DNA from: Haliclona indistincta
Lineage: Eukaryota > Porifera > Demospongiae > Haplosclerida > Chalinidae
DNA length: 64,000 bases
Assembly (NCBI GenBank): GCA_964017065.1
Contig: OZ024789.1
Coordinates: forward strand, 1,644,764 to 1,708,763
Direction of reading: 5' to 3'
Part shown: in pieces, positions 46,401 through 64,000 of the stretch
Layout: the number at the start of each line of letters is the position of its first letter
Position numbering within the stretch: position 1 is the first letter of the stretch
Position numbers and translations under genes: made by a program
Notes under the pieces: model-generated
What the model was told of the DNA's origin: nothing
The model's database searches: none
Seen by the model: only the letters and a program-made list of their open reading frames with translations

Positions 46401-49400
46401 AAATCATCCGATATCTCAGGCTTTCACTCACCTAACCCTTCAGGAATTCTTAGCCAGTCGTTACTGGTCCCAGCTTCCTCCCCAACAGCTAACTGAACTA
46501 CTACAGCAACACGACCTGTTTCCAATACATCAGTACCTCGTGGGAATGCATCACAGCTGGTGGAGAGAGGAGTCTCTCCGAGTGACTCATTGGCCTGTGT
46601 TACTATTCCTGGCTGGTCTCACTGCCATCCCTACTGAACTAATCTCTCCATGGACTGATCAGCAGTATTCATCTTTGGCAGACTCAGAATCATTTGAAGG
46701 TCATTAATTTTTTAGTCAAGTTAGCTGCACCTTGAAATACCGATGTTAAGCATTATCTAGCCTATACAGAGGCTTTATCACTTGCAAGGAAGATTTGAGT
46801 GTAAAGCATCACCTTGCAATCACTAAATTGTGTCAAGTCACTGGTATTAATTTTATTCACATCACAGAGCATGATCAAAGATTTAATGAAATTTTAACGC
46901 TATTTTAGTACTCCACGCTCTACGGCATACGCCAGAAGTAATAAAAAGCGCTGTATCACTGCTTTGTTTTCATAACTATGACAAAAATAAAAGTGCATTT
47001 TATTTTACTCTATATGCAGATGATAGTGACACTGATACATGTAACTCATCCTTTACAGACTCTGAATCAGATGATGGTAATTTACACCTTTATAAAGCAC
47101 ATCTAGAATTGATGGAATTGCTGCAGGGCAGAGAAACTGCACTTTTTAGTGGTATATCTGTTACAACCTGATTCACAATCCTTGACCCACTTCGAAACCG
47201 GTCGACCGGTTTCGAAGCAAATTAGCAGCGCCAGATTCAAAGCCAGTTAACGTGCGTGCTTAATGCTTAAGTGCATGCATGACATACTAGCGTAACATAT
47301 ATTCCTTAGCAAGGCAAGAGAGTCCGTATACATTGCATTGCAATCATAATATTATTGTTCTTTGGTTCCATGCACAGATTGTCATACTATCACTATTGCA
47401 GAAATAACAAAAAAGATGTCTGCAGAAGACATGTTTCTATGGATTTTAGTGCAGTTTAACAGTTAAAACAACTGTAGCATGCACACAAAATTCCTTGCTG
47501 CGCTGCGTTGCTGAACCACTCTAAATGGCATTCCTGACAATTTAGCAGGTATAGGTTTGCTGTGCTGCTCTACTAAACCACTACAACAACACTCCTGTCG
47601 ATGACTGTAGTAGCACATGATGCTCTAAAATGCCCCGCAGACACTTTCAGTCTTGCTGCGCTACACTGAGCTATAACTGTGACAAAGCGCCTGCTACGTA
47701 GCTACGTAGGTTCTGTCGATCTAGCGCACCCTGAAGCGTTGAAACGTTAACGGTTTTAAAACTGGCCAACTGAGTTATGTGGTTGTAAATTGGGTTAACC
47801 GGTTTTGAAAGCGGCGGCCGGCTCGAAATGGGTCAGGTAGTGAATCAGGTCGTAACATAATTATCTATTATAATTGATGTACACTATAATTCAACTAGGC
47901 ATCTCTGCAATGTTTTCATTCGATAAGATAGATTATAGATACGATCAAATACTGAGTTCCTGTATGTCCATGAGATGCTGTATAGATGACTTCGGTGTGA
48001 ACTCCCACCTCATTCAAAATCAAATATGACTTACATTAGGTTAAACCCCTTTGGGGTCAGAGCTCCGCGTTCGCCAATGGCTACAATGCAAATTCGAGCA
48101 GGCCTGAGACGCTAGATAAGCGGTGCTATAACTAAGAAACTGCTCCCTACAGACTTGGCTGGAATATTTAGACCTACGATAGGTAGCTTATGTTGCATCG
48201 CTGCTCTGTTGGCGTCTCAGGCCTGCTCGATAGCCATTGGAGAACGTGGAGCTCTGACCCCAAAGGGGTGTGACCACAGTAAGTGAGCTTGAACGAAATT
48301 TAAGTGGAAATGGGTGTAATATTGACGTTTTAATCGTTTCTGAACAAGGTGGGAGTTCACACCTATATAGAGCTCCAGTAAATTGTTAGATTGATGTGTG
48401 AGTGCTTCTCGTTCCTATACTCAGTACTCACTCTCATAATGCATTAACAATTTTTTCTCCCTGTTGTATTGTTTAGTTTATTATAATTAAAAACACGTAC
48501 ATGCGAGAATGCAACTTTATGTATCTGTCTACTAATAGATGTTGATCTGATCCAGCCCCACCCCTCTCTGTGTCTGCTGCTGTTTGAGTCTCAGTCTCCT
48601 CAGCTAGTATCCGCTGTGTTCAGTGGGAAGAGGGTTTGGCCTAACCATGCGATGACCTCTCCACTAGACTGGTTTACAACAGGATACTGTATCACTCACA
48701 GTGATACTGCCACCTCATGGAGTGTGCTATTTGGCAACCAACTCTCTGCTCCCTCTCCTCAATGTCTTCAAGCATTCTCTTCTGGTCTCCACTACTCATC
48801 CACCACCACACACAGTACCGAGGGAACTGGATCACTGACTAAAAATAAACTGATTCTTTATACAGATGCTCTTTATCCTACCTCTCCATATCTTGAGATC
48901 TTTCCCTCTCTATTCCCATACTCACAGGCTATCACAGAAATGCACTTGTATGGTGACATGTGCTCTGATGATAGAGGTGTCCCTGTGCTGCAACAACTCT
49001 CCCACTACTGCCCACAATTGAGAAAATTGCACCTCCCTACACTCCGCCCACCATACTTGTCATTAGTACCTCAACTCCCTCAGCTTACACTGGACAAACT
49101 TGTGCTCAATCTACCCCTCATGAAGGATGACTGTGTTCTTGGTCATCATCTCCAGCAGTGCCTAGCACTAAAACATCTCATCCTCATCTCAGACAGGTGA
49201 GTCTGTACTATAACAATGGTTCATATAAAGAGAGAACAATGTGTTGCTTTAGTCAAACTGCAATAAAAGTACACTTATTAAACAAATATTTCATGATTGT
49301 AGAAATGTTTAAAGTGTGCTACACACAATGCGCTATTGTGCTACAATGTACATTTTGACACAATGATACAATGTTTGATTTTCATTGCACAGAGACCTTT

Positions 49401-49989
49401 ACATCATCGCTCCCTTCCTGACCAGTATCTCACCTCTTCTTGCTCGCCAGATAGAGCACCTTCACCTATGGCATGTCTCAATCACCAGTGGAGCATGTGT
49501 AGGGGTACTAGTACACTCACTGACATCCCCTCACTCCTCTCTACACAAGCTGGAGCTGAATGCCTGCACTATCTCCAGCAGTGACTACCATCACCTGACC
49601 ACAGCTATAGCCACCAGTAACCTGACACACTTTACTACTTACAATAGTCTCCATAATGATGTCACAGCAGCCAAGGGACTAGCCGCAGCACTAACACACA
49701 GCAAGACACTGGAGGAGATTGAGGTGATGGAGCAATCCAAGATGAACAATGATGTGGCAGTAATCCTAGCAGAGGCTATGAACCACAGTAGTGTGAAGAA
49801 ACTGACAATAGGAAGACTTAGCAAAGGTACTGTATTAGACTGTAACTACCCAAAGGACAGAGTACGCTTTAGCACTCCATTATAATTATTATAATTAATT
49901 TTTTTACATGTTCGTTTTGTTTTCACTTTCAAGTTTTCAAATCAACAAACAATGATTACAATGTATCACTGTATAGTATAATAGTATAG
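43415..49989 (+). CDS. NLR-3: 2A-bearing DEATH-NACHT-LRR receptor
   Basis: Exons 43415-43934, 43977-44315, 45010-45084, 45137-45208, 45263-46699, 47020-47076, 48539-49196, 49393-49826, 49934-49989; 1216 codons including stop, all phases consistent. The 2A Gly/Pro are residues 170/171. Walker A is GAPGIGKTTLLWQL, Walker B LFIFDGYDELSDDQR, and the winged-helix end FTHLTLQEFLASRYW. It is closest to NLR-1: both read CLDNTPSWT after the NACHT core and share the acidic exon, the intron 6 element and the sequence directly before the start codon. The acidic exon is two codons longer than in NLR-1 (DTDTCNSSFTDSESDD). It converges on PIM-C, the only intact kinase copy. Confidence 0.86.
47158..47857. 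mobile_element. Inverted-repeat element in intron 6 of NLR-3
   Basis: The left end GTTACAACCTGATTCACAAT pairs with the right end ...GTGAATCAGGTCGTAAC. Internal palindromes AAACCGGTCGACCGGTTTCG and AACCGGTTTTGAAAGCGG match the NLR-1 copy. The right flank ATAATTATCT matches the left flank in NLR-1, suggesting about 10 bp of target duplication at the original insertion. Confidence 0.65.
47994..48363. mobile_element. 370-bp palindromic MITE in intron 6 of NLR-3
   Basis: The ends are GGTGTGAACTCCCACCT and its complement. Inner inverted blocks include CCCCTTTGGGGTCAGAGCTC and GGCCTGAGACGC. NLR-1 has an empty site at about 18470. The target duplication is not clear. Confidence 0.7.
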
Positions 49990-50133
49990 TAACTGGGTAG
50001 TAGATCATTATATCAAGTGATAATAGGTCGATGCTGCTGCAGGGAGTAGCTCCCAGCTCAGTATAATAATGATGATTGAATTGGTTCAACTATATTGGAT
50101 TTGGATAATAGTACATTTGTCACTGGAGCAACA

Positions 50134-56826
<6,693 letters not shown>

Positions 56827-58082
56827 ACTTGCTCGACGTTGTAGCAACTCTCTTCTAATCAAAGTGCAAGCTGGTGCCGTGGCTCGTATGGTGTCTACCT
56901 GTACTGGACTGACGTGACACTTGGTAGATAGGTCATGGGATAGCACGTTGATTCTCTGAGTGAGCATCATTTTTACAAGTGGGCCTGCAAATAGTGGGAG
57001 GGAAAGGTGAGCTTGGAAAGGTGAAGAAACAATGCATCAGTGATCAGCTGACAGAGGTCAGAGAGGATAGAGTTACACAGCTCTCTCACAAAAAGTTTGA
57101 AATGTTTTTCCAGCTAAAAGCGGGTGTATATGGCGATGCACAGGTACGGGTTAGCGGGTCAAAACGGATTACAGTTCACCACGTGTTATCCGTGCACGCA
57201 GCGCCGGTAAACAGAGTCCGTACAAGACAAACTGCTCAACATGCGCTAAGCATTAGCTCGTGTACTCTGTGACCCATGCACTGAAAACGAGACACCGACT
57301 ACTATACAAATTCTGAAGAGGAACCGAGACACCATCGGCAGCTGCATACCCGCATCGCAGCAGAGAAACGTTTTGGACGGCGCTGCAACCGATCACAGAC
57401 TCGGAACAGACTGTGATAATGTGTCGTGATGGATTGTTATTACGAAGCAGCTCTCGTGGTGGTGCAGTCGACCTATGCCGGCATCATGAGGTGATGCTGT
57501 ATCACTGTGTCCTCTCCATACACTAGCAGAGTGCTGTTAGTGAGTATGTATAACTCACACAACATGATGGATGCAGATCTGTACATGCAAATCTTGATCA
57601 GTGGACTAGCTTCTTGCATAGCTACACAGTAATCTCAATAGAGTGTCTTTCTCTCTAATACATTGCTGTATATCAAATGAACACTGCATCTTAATTGTGT
57701 GACAGTGGTTGGATCACATGATGAAACTGGTCTAATAGTGTGTCGTCGCAGGAGCTGCTAGTGTAGTGATACTATTTGTTGTGTGATCTGATCACTGTAG
57801 GATCATGTTCTCTACTCATTCTCTATCCCTCTCTGCTGCTGTGCGGTGGGCTCATCATTTGACTGCTCCCAGCAGCAGCAGCTGACAGGTCATGTGAGGG
57901 ACTGGTTCCAGCAACTACACACCACTAGCACCTCAACTACTGCACTCACTATAAGCAATAGAACAGTGTCGTCTCCACCACATGCATGCGAGGCTACACT
58001 GCAGGGAGTTAAAGACGTAGATGCACGTGATACTCACAGGAAGTTTACTTAGTTCTTCAGTTCCACGGGAGATGTAGATCTT
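56827..58082. promoter_or_regulatory. Divergent region between PIM-C and NLR-4
   Basis: The 1.25-kb intergenic stretch aligns with 27168-27801 at both ends. It has an extra 300-base unmatched piece (about 57105-57405) and a block shared with NLR-3 upstream (57410-57880). The receptor-side blocks (GGGACTGGTTCCAGCAACTACAC and CACAGGAAGTTTAC) are retained. Confidence 0.5.
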
Positions 58083-58895
58083 ATGATCTCTATAGAGTTA
58101 TGGCGTGCCCGGATAGGGCAGTTTAACGGCAAATGCCGATCTGGATCCAGTCTTTACTTCTGCTTTTCGTTACTATTCGACCCGTACTCTCGTCGTCGCA
58201 AGAATGACGTCTCCTCACAAGACCCGGACCCCAGCTCAATTACCACAGCAGTTGCTAGCGAAGACTCTACTAAAAGATTGTCTCCCTCGGTTTCCTCGCC
58301 AGTTTCATCATCAATTTCTATTAGTTCTTCTCCTGATCGCTCTCAACTGTCAACTACAAGCCACACCTCCTCATGTTCCTCAGGCTCGTGTCCCATCAAG
58401 AGTACTCTTGGTTCCAGCTCGTTGCTCAGTGTGTTATTCTCGTTCTTACCTAGCTGCTCTCTCTCCTACTATAGTGGTGTGTGTCGCTCAGTATTGCGAG
58501 AGACACCTCTCATTATTCTACTGATAGCCGCGGCATCATTTCTCATCAGTTGATCATCTCTGCAGGTGATGTAGAGACTAACCCAGGACCTATAGCATGT
58601 GAGTGGTAACCAGCTTACTGGTATGATGATAATGCATTTTTTATTTAGCTGATAGACCCAGAACTGATCAGCTGATTTTTCTGAAGAAGGAGGATCGATG
58701 GTTCTAAGCTTCAAGTATTTAAGTGGATTACTTCACATGAAATGTGGCAATGTGAAAACTTTGCTCATATGCTACTCAAAGACGATATTCAAGTGAGAAG
58801 ATATCGTAATGACTGCAAAGGGAGAGATGAGTTCGTACATGATCGAGATTCTGAGAGACTGGTTATCACGTGACGATGGTGACTCTACTGATTCA

Positions 58896-59451
58896 GGCGG
58901 CGTTTACACTACGCCGATTGGCTGAAAAACGTTTCAAATAGTACTGATGCGCTTTCTGTTTACACGGGAAAATCGTCACGCGGTTAAATCAAAACGATTG
59001 CATTTACTTGTGTAGGCGTGGTTATCTGGACACGTGATCACACTGGCGAGTAGTAAGCGTGGACGCTCTCGTGGTGGAGGAACAACCAAGAAAACCAAGG
59101 AAAGGACGCTAGAGGACCATCATGACGCTAGAGAGGAACAACAGTACAGTAGAAGTATAGGGATCCAATTTGCTACAAGCGTTGTCACATGACAAGTCAC
59201 GCGACGACCCCCGTATCCAGTATTCTGGAAACGATTTTGTTGTTTACACGAGGGAAATCGAGGAAAACGCTAGATCTGAAACGCCACCGTATTCAGTTCA
59301 CCTTTTTTGCAGCCGACAACATGTTTGCGGATACATGTTTGCGTTTATCACTGGATTAGTGTAAACAGACAGCCTAAACGGAAACTAGTAGTCGGATAAG
59401 CAGCAATATCTGAAACGTTTTTCAGCCAATCGGCGTAGTGTAAACGCCGCC
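58896..59451. mobile_element. PIF/Harbinger-like MITE in the DEATH exon of NLR-4
   Basis: Long inverted ends start GGCGGCGTTTACACTACGCC and run about 44 bp. The flanks give a 3-bp duplication TCA, fitting the TNA preference of PIF/Harbinger elements. In the other receptors the same place reads GATTCAGCTGTTCC uninterrupted. Confidence 0.85.
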
Positions 59452-59880
59452 TCAGCTGTTCCACGCACTTGGTCAGCTCTTGCTGAGTGTGTCAGTGATG
59501 CTGGTCTAGATGGAGCACTAGCTAAAGCCATCAGAGACACTTGCCCTTCACCAGGTATTATACGAGCATGCACGCAAACCTGACCTTTGTTGACATATTG
59601 GTTGTATGTAGTTACTTCAAGGCAAAGCATTGGTATGCCACTTGCTAAGAAATCAGGAACATCATCAACTGAACTAGACACCAGTGAAGGTGAGAATTGT
59701 ATGTAATTATGAATAATAATTTTATCTTATTTTCTGCAATATCTTTATAGCCACAATCGAAACACTGCGAATGACCCACTCACAATCACACCAGGTTGCT
59801 AGTCCAGCTAGTCAAGGTACAAACTAATCTCTTCCACAAATATCCATGTTAACATTATTAAACTTATTCACCAGCTGGCC

Positions 59881-60454
59881 CATAGATATTATATTGCCTA
59901 CGGACTGGGATTGGACACTGGGCATTTCCGTGTACACTCCGCGTTGCGCCGGAAGTGAATTTTGCCCTTGGATACAGAGTGGTTCTGCATGGTTACAGTA
60001 TTACTTAATACAAAAACTGCCCGAATCAAAGGCGTTTTGCAACGAGATAACGCTTTGTCTGCATACAGATTATAGCCTAAACCATATTCGAATCATCGAA
60101 CAGTAGCTCCAAGGTATTGAATTTATTCGGATATTTGTCATGTTGCGTCCAGAGGTACACAAAAAAGGTCACTAACAAGTACGAATTCTGCACTGCAGTA
60201 TCGCTCTAGGCGCTGAAAAACATGCCTACACCACATTGATCAACGTGAATAACAATTATAAAGCAACAGCGTACACTAAAAACAGTTAGTATTTGCAGTA
60301 GAGGTACACAAAGTTCACGACTTTCTGCTCGCTAAATGTATTGCGGCATTTGGGTCAAGCGCAACGCGGAGTGCACGCACCAAAAATGTATTGTTACTAT
60401 GCGCTCACGTGAGCTAGTGTCCAATCCCAGTCCGTAGGCAATATAATATCTATG
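59881..60454. mobile_element. 574-bp MITE at the exon 5 boundary of NLR-4
   Basis: Near-perfect inverted ends begin CATAGATATTATATTGCCTA and span about 38 bp. The flanks repeat GCTGGCC (59874-59880, 60455-60461). It lies within the first bases of an exon 5 copy (CACCAGCTGGTCC in the intact genes). Confidence 0.82.
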
Positions 60455-62236
60455 GCTGGCCCCACCCACTCTATGCCACACCCCCTCACTACCTAAAATA
60501 AATAATCTAAGATTTTTTGTTTTTTATAGCTACAGGGCTGAGACAGTACAAAGATGGTATTGGTGTGCAACTTACTAAATCACAAACATCACAACTAGAC
60601 GCTAGTGAAGGTGAGAGTCATATAACAGAGTTAATAATATAATTTCCATTACTCTCAGGTCAAACACAGCAGTCTGATGTCACTCATTCACCATCACACA
60701 CCACACCACCTTCTGATCCAGCTAGTCAAGGTACATGATATTCAATGAAAAGTTTTAGTGATCTCATTCATATTGCTCACCAGCTGGTCCTGCCCATTCC
60801 ACACCACACCCCCTCACCACCTACCAGCAGTATCTGAAGGACCTGTACAGTGCAGAGTTTCCTGACTACTCCAAGCAACAGTTCACCGTCAATCGTCCAA
60901 AGCAGATTGTCAATCTGGTGCTGGTCCACAAGGAAAAAAATGAAGGAGACAAGTTACAGCGAGAGTGCCTTCTCTACCAGTTGCATGGTAATATAGACCT
61001 GATCCAACAGAAGAAGACTCCTCTCACTAAGGACCAGATCACAGTACTAGCTAGTGGGGCTACAGCTCGTAGGGTACTGATAGAGGGTGCACCAGGCATC
61101 GGCAAGACTACCTTGCTGTGGCAGCTCTGCCACCAGTGGGCAGATGGTGACCTCTTAAAGGATTGGGAGCTAATAATCCTGGTGCAGCTGAGAGACGAGA
61201 CAACACGAACTGCCCAGTGCCTCTCTGATCTCCTCTACCATCCTGACGACGACATCAGCAAGGCTGTTTGTCGTATCATAGAGCGACGAGAGGGACAGAA
61301 TGTACTGCTTATTTTTGATGGTTATGATGAGTTATCTGATGACCAGCGAACAGACACTCTCTTCGTAAGGTTACTACGACGAGAATGTCGTGAACTTCGT
61401 AAAGCCACTGTTGTGGTGTCCAGTCGTCCCTTTGCTACCAAAACACTGCCTCACCAGTTCAAGAACAACTTAGATCAACATGTGGAGATTGTTAGTTTCA
61501 ATGAGCAGGACATTGAGACCTACCTGACCTCAGCATGTGAGAACAACCCTGAAATGCTGAGGGATCTGAAATCCTACATCTCCACTCAAGCATTCATCTC
61601 ATCAGTACTCTACAATCCTCTTCACTGCACCATTGTGACCGAGCTTTACCTGCAATACTGGCAGAGAGGAGAGAAGGGCTTTGCTCCCAGCACCTTGACC
61701 CAGCTGTACGAGGCTCTTGTACTGAATCTATTGCGACGCCAACTGGACAGCGATATTGATGAAATGAGTGAGCTACCATCAGACATCAGCAATCAGCTGA
61801 ACCAGCTTAGTGAGCTTGCTGCCAGGGGAATAGAGCAGAGAAAGTACATCTTTGATAACGTTCCCAGTGAAACTCTCGGTTTAATGCACTCAGTGAAGCC
61901 ACTTCACGACTATCGCGCTAAGCGGTCATCATCTCACAGCTTCACTCACCTAACCCTTCAGGAATTCTTAGCCGGTCGTTACTGGTCCCAGCTTCCTCCC
62001 CAACAGCTAACAGAACTACTACAGCGACACGACCTATTTCCGATACGACATTATCTCGAGGGAATGCACCGCAAGGAAGATGAGGAGTCTCTCCGAGTGA
62101 CTCATTGGCCTGTGTTACTATTCCTGGCTGGTCTCACTACCATCCCTACTGAACTAATCACTCCTTGGACTGATCAGCAGTATTCATCTTTGGCAGACTC
62201 GGAATCATGTGAAGGTCATTTATTTTATTCAAGTTA

Positions 62237-63084
62237 TAATGAACAGATTTCACAAAACCCTCGGCGTGTTGCACATTGTAGAGTTAGCTCCTTAGTTATT
62301 GGTTTGCAAAAGGAGCTTTGCAGCTAAAGCCAACCTGCTTGCTGCACTGCTAACCTGAAGACAGCAAAGTGCTGACCATAAAGACAAGGTGTGTCATGTG
62401 GGCGTGACCATTGTGACCAGCTAGCCATTGCTGTAGTGTTATGCTCGTATCAATGAAATACCCCACTCCCCTCCACCCGGGGTAGGGTGGGGATTTGCCA
62501 AAATTCGTGTGTCAAAAGCCCCACCCCTGGGGCAGAGTAATTACGAAGCCAGTGTACAGTTTGCCTAAACGATGACACATGCACTACGCAAGTTTGTTGC
62601 TGGCAACAGTTGCGCAAAACAAATTTGCCTGGTGAATCATCATTTAAGGCAAACTGTAGACGGGTTTCGAATTTACTCTGCCCCAGGGGCAGGGCTTTTG
62701 ACACACGAATTTTGGCTAATCCCCCACCCTACCCCGGGTGGGGGGGAGTGGAGTATTTCATTGATACGTGCATTACCCTGAAATGTCTACGCACCCATAG
62801 AGCTGTTCTGCAGTTAGGATGGAATCTAAAAGTACATAGGTAGTCAACTATGGGCGCTTTTGTAGTCAGAGAGGTCCAAGATAGCCGTCAAGGTGAGTCA
62901 GCCATAACTCGAGAATGAAAGCACTTTAGCAAAATCCACGAGTCAAATTGCAAGACATTGCAGTTCCTATCATGTCATAACTTTACCAGCACGTAAAAGT
63001 GATCGCTGATCTCTGCAGCTCGATGGACAGCGAATGACAAACCAAGTACCGTAACCCTCGCGCATGCGCCGAGGGTTAATTATA
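62237..63084. mobile_element. CCCTCGGCGC-family element in intron 5 of NLR-4, with a nested MITE
   Basis: It is the reverse complement of the repeat at 226-1262. It splits CAAGTTA from GCTACACC, which are adjacent in NLR-2 and NLR-3. The right end CCCTCGCGCATGCGCCGAGGG is palindromic. A second element, 62446-62768, with ends CGTATCAATGAAATACCCCA, is inserted inside it. Confidence 0.75.
62446..62768. mobile_element. Nested 323-bp palindromic MITE
   Basis: The inverted ends are CGTATCAATGAAATACCCCA at left and its near complement at right. Inner blocks include CCCCACCCTACCCCGGGTGG and GGCAAACTGTA. It interrupts the CCCTCGGCGC-family copy, so it is the younger element. No gene inside. Confidence 0.75.
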
Positions 63085-64000
63085 GCTACACCTTAAAACA
63101 CTGATGTTAGGCTTTATCTAGCCAGTCACTGTTTTGTTATAAATTATCATAATACACAAATATGGCAATCATAAAAAATAAATGTATTTAATTTTGCTCT
63201 ATGCAGATGATGACGATCTGAAGAGTGACACTGATAACTCATCCTTTACAGACTCTGAATCAGATGATGGTACATACAAAATTGATGGAATTGCTGCCTG
63301 ACAGGGCAGAGTAATTGCATCAATTCTCACTTTTTGTTGTACGACTATAGATGTACACTATAATTCAACTAGGCATCATGCAATCTTGATCATTCGATCA
63401 AAGATAGATTAGACACCATCAAAAACTAAGTTCCTGCATGTCCATCAGATGCTGAATATAAAGAGCTCCAGTAAATTGTTAGACTGATGTGTGAGTGCTT
63501 CTTGTTCCTATACTCAGTAATCTCTCTCATAATGCATTAACGTATTATAATTTCTCTATGTTGTATTATTAATTTTAGTTTATTAGAAACACGTACAAGA
63601 TTAACTTTTGTATCTGTCTACTAATAGATGTTGATCTGATCAAGCCCCACCCCTCTCTGTGTCAGCTGCTGTTTGAGACTCAGTCTCCTCTGCTAGTATC
63701 CACTGTGTTCAGTGGGAGGAGGGTTCAGCCTGACCACCGCAAGTTGACCTCTCCACTAGACTGGTTTACAACAGGATACTGTATCACTTACAGTGACAAA
63801 ACCGCCTCATGGAGTGTGCTGTTCGGAAACAACCCATTATCTGCTCCCTCTTCTCAGTGTTTTCAAGCATTCTCCTCTGGTCTCCACTACTCATCCATCA
63901 CCACACACAGGACTGAGGGAACTGGATCACTGACTGAACTGATTCTTCATACAAATACGTATCATCGTATCTCTCGATATCTTGCGATCTTTCCCTCTCT

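Larger units (their letters stand above)
58083..64000 (+). pseudogene. NLR-4: disrupted mosaic DEATH-NACHT-LRR receptor, runs off the window
   Basis: Recognisable exons: 58083 to about 58599 (N-terminal plus 2A), 58649-59554 (DEATH, split by a MITE), divergent linker-like exons near 59620-59690 and 59753-59817, a stub of exon 5 after another MITE (about 60455-60497), then normal exons 60536-60610, 60659-60730, 60784-62214 (NACHT), 63207-63269 (acidic) and 63628 onward (first LRR exon, incomplete). Relative to the other copies, two extra bases (CG) near 58529 throw the hydrophobic segment out of frame with the 2A. Small indels add to the damage in the DEATH exon. The NACHT exon itself is fully open (GAPGIGKTTLLWQL, LLIFDGYDELSDDQR) and of the NLR-2 subtype. 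A transcript starting internally could still be made; a full receptor could not. Confidence 0.82.

Noticed and set aside
59170..59364. Open frame inside the Harbinger-like MITE
   Set aside because: Short, with no transposase motif; the element is non-autonomous.

Overview
The window looks like nuclear DNA of an early-branching animal, most likely a demosponge of the Amphimedon type. I infer this from GT-AG introns in nearly every gene, an animal DEATH-NACHT-LRR immune receptor family whose N-terminus carries a 2A-type peptide (DVETNPGP), a PIM-family kinase, a CXXC zinc finger, and abundant DNA transposons and MITEs. No species can be proven from the sequence alone.

Layout: (1) 1-1885, the 3' end of an unidentified cysteine- and basic-rich gene whose last intron holds a repeat dimer. 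(2) 3157-12821, a Mutator-like (MULE) transposon whose transposase ends in a CXXC finger. It is interrupted near its 3' end by a second, 5.1-kb transposon (7579-12716) carrying a HIRAN-domain gene and, on the opposite strand, an 11-exon P-element-like transposase. (3) 13225-64000, an array of four receptor genes (NLR-1 13225-20692, NLR-2 27802-32584, NLR-3 43415-49989, NLR-4 from 58083 off the end). The first three each face, tail to tail across about 145 bp, a PIM-like kinase gene on the minus strand (PIM-A, PIM-B, PIM-C). Only PIM-C reads intact. (4) Between PIM-B and NLR-3 sit an intact, apparently recent Ty3/gypsy retrotransposon (34788-40033) with identical LTRs and a textbook -1 frameshift signal, and a single-exon UPF0739 (C1orf74-like) gene.

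The receptor genes share nine exons: N-terminal peptide plus 2A; DEATH; two short linkers; a large NACHT exon; a tiny acidic exon; two LRR exons; a short tail exon. By exon-phase accounting NLR-1, -2 and -3 give complete proteins of 1215, 1187 and 1215 residues. NLR-4 is a broken mosaic: a 2-bp shift before the 2A, a Harbinger-like MITE in the DEATH exon, and a recombination joint. NLR-1 and -3 form one subtype and NLR-2 and -4 another, alternating along the array; NLR-2 and NLR-4 start head-to-head with a PIM kinase. The repeated receptor/kinase cassette with its exon-encoded 2A module is the candidate system of most interest.

Much of the remaining sequence is young MITE-type insertions, whose boundaries can be placed because paralogous units supply empty sites, and microsatellites, several of which start exactly at PIM splice sites.
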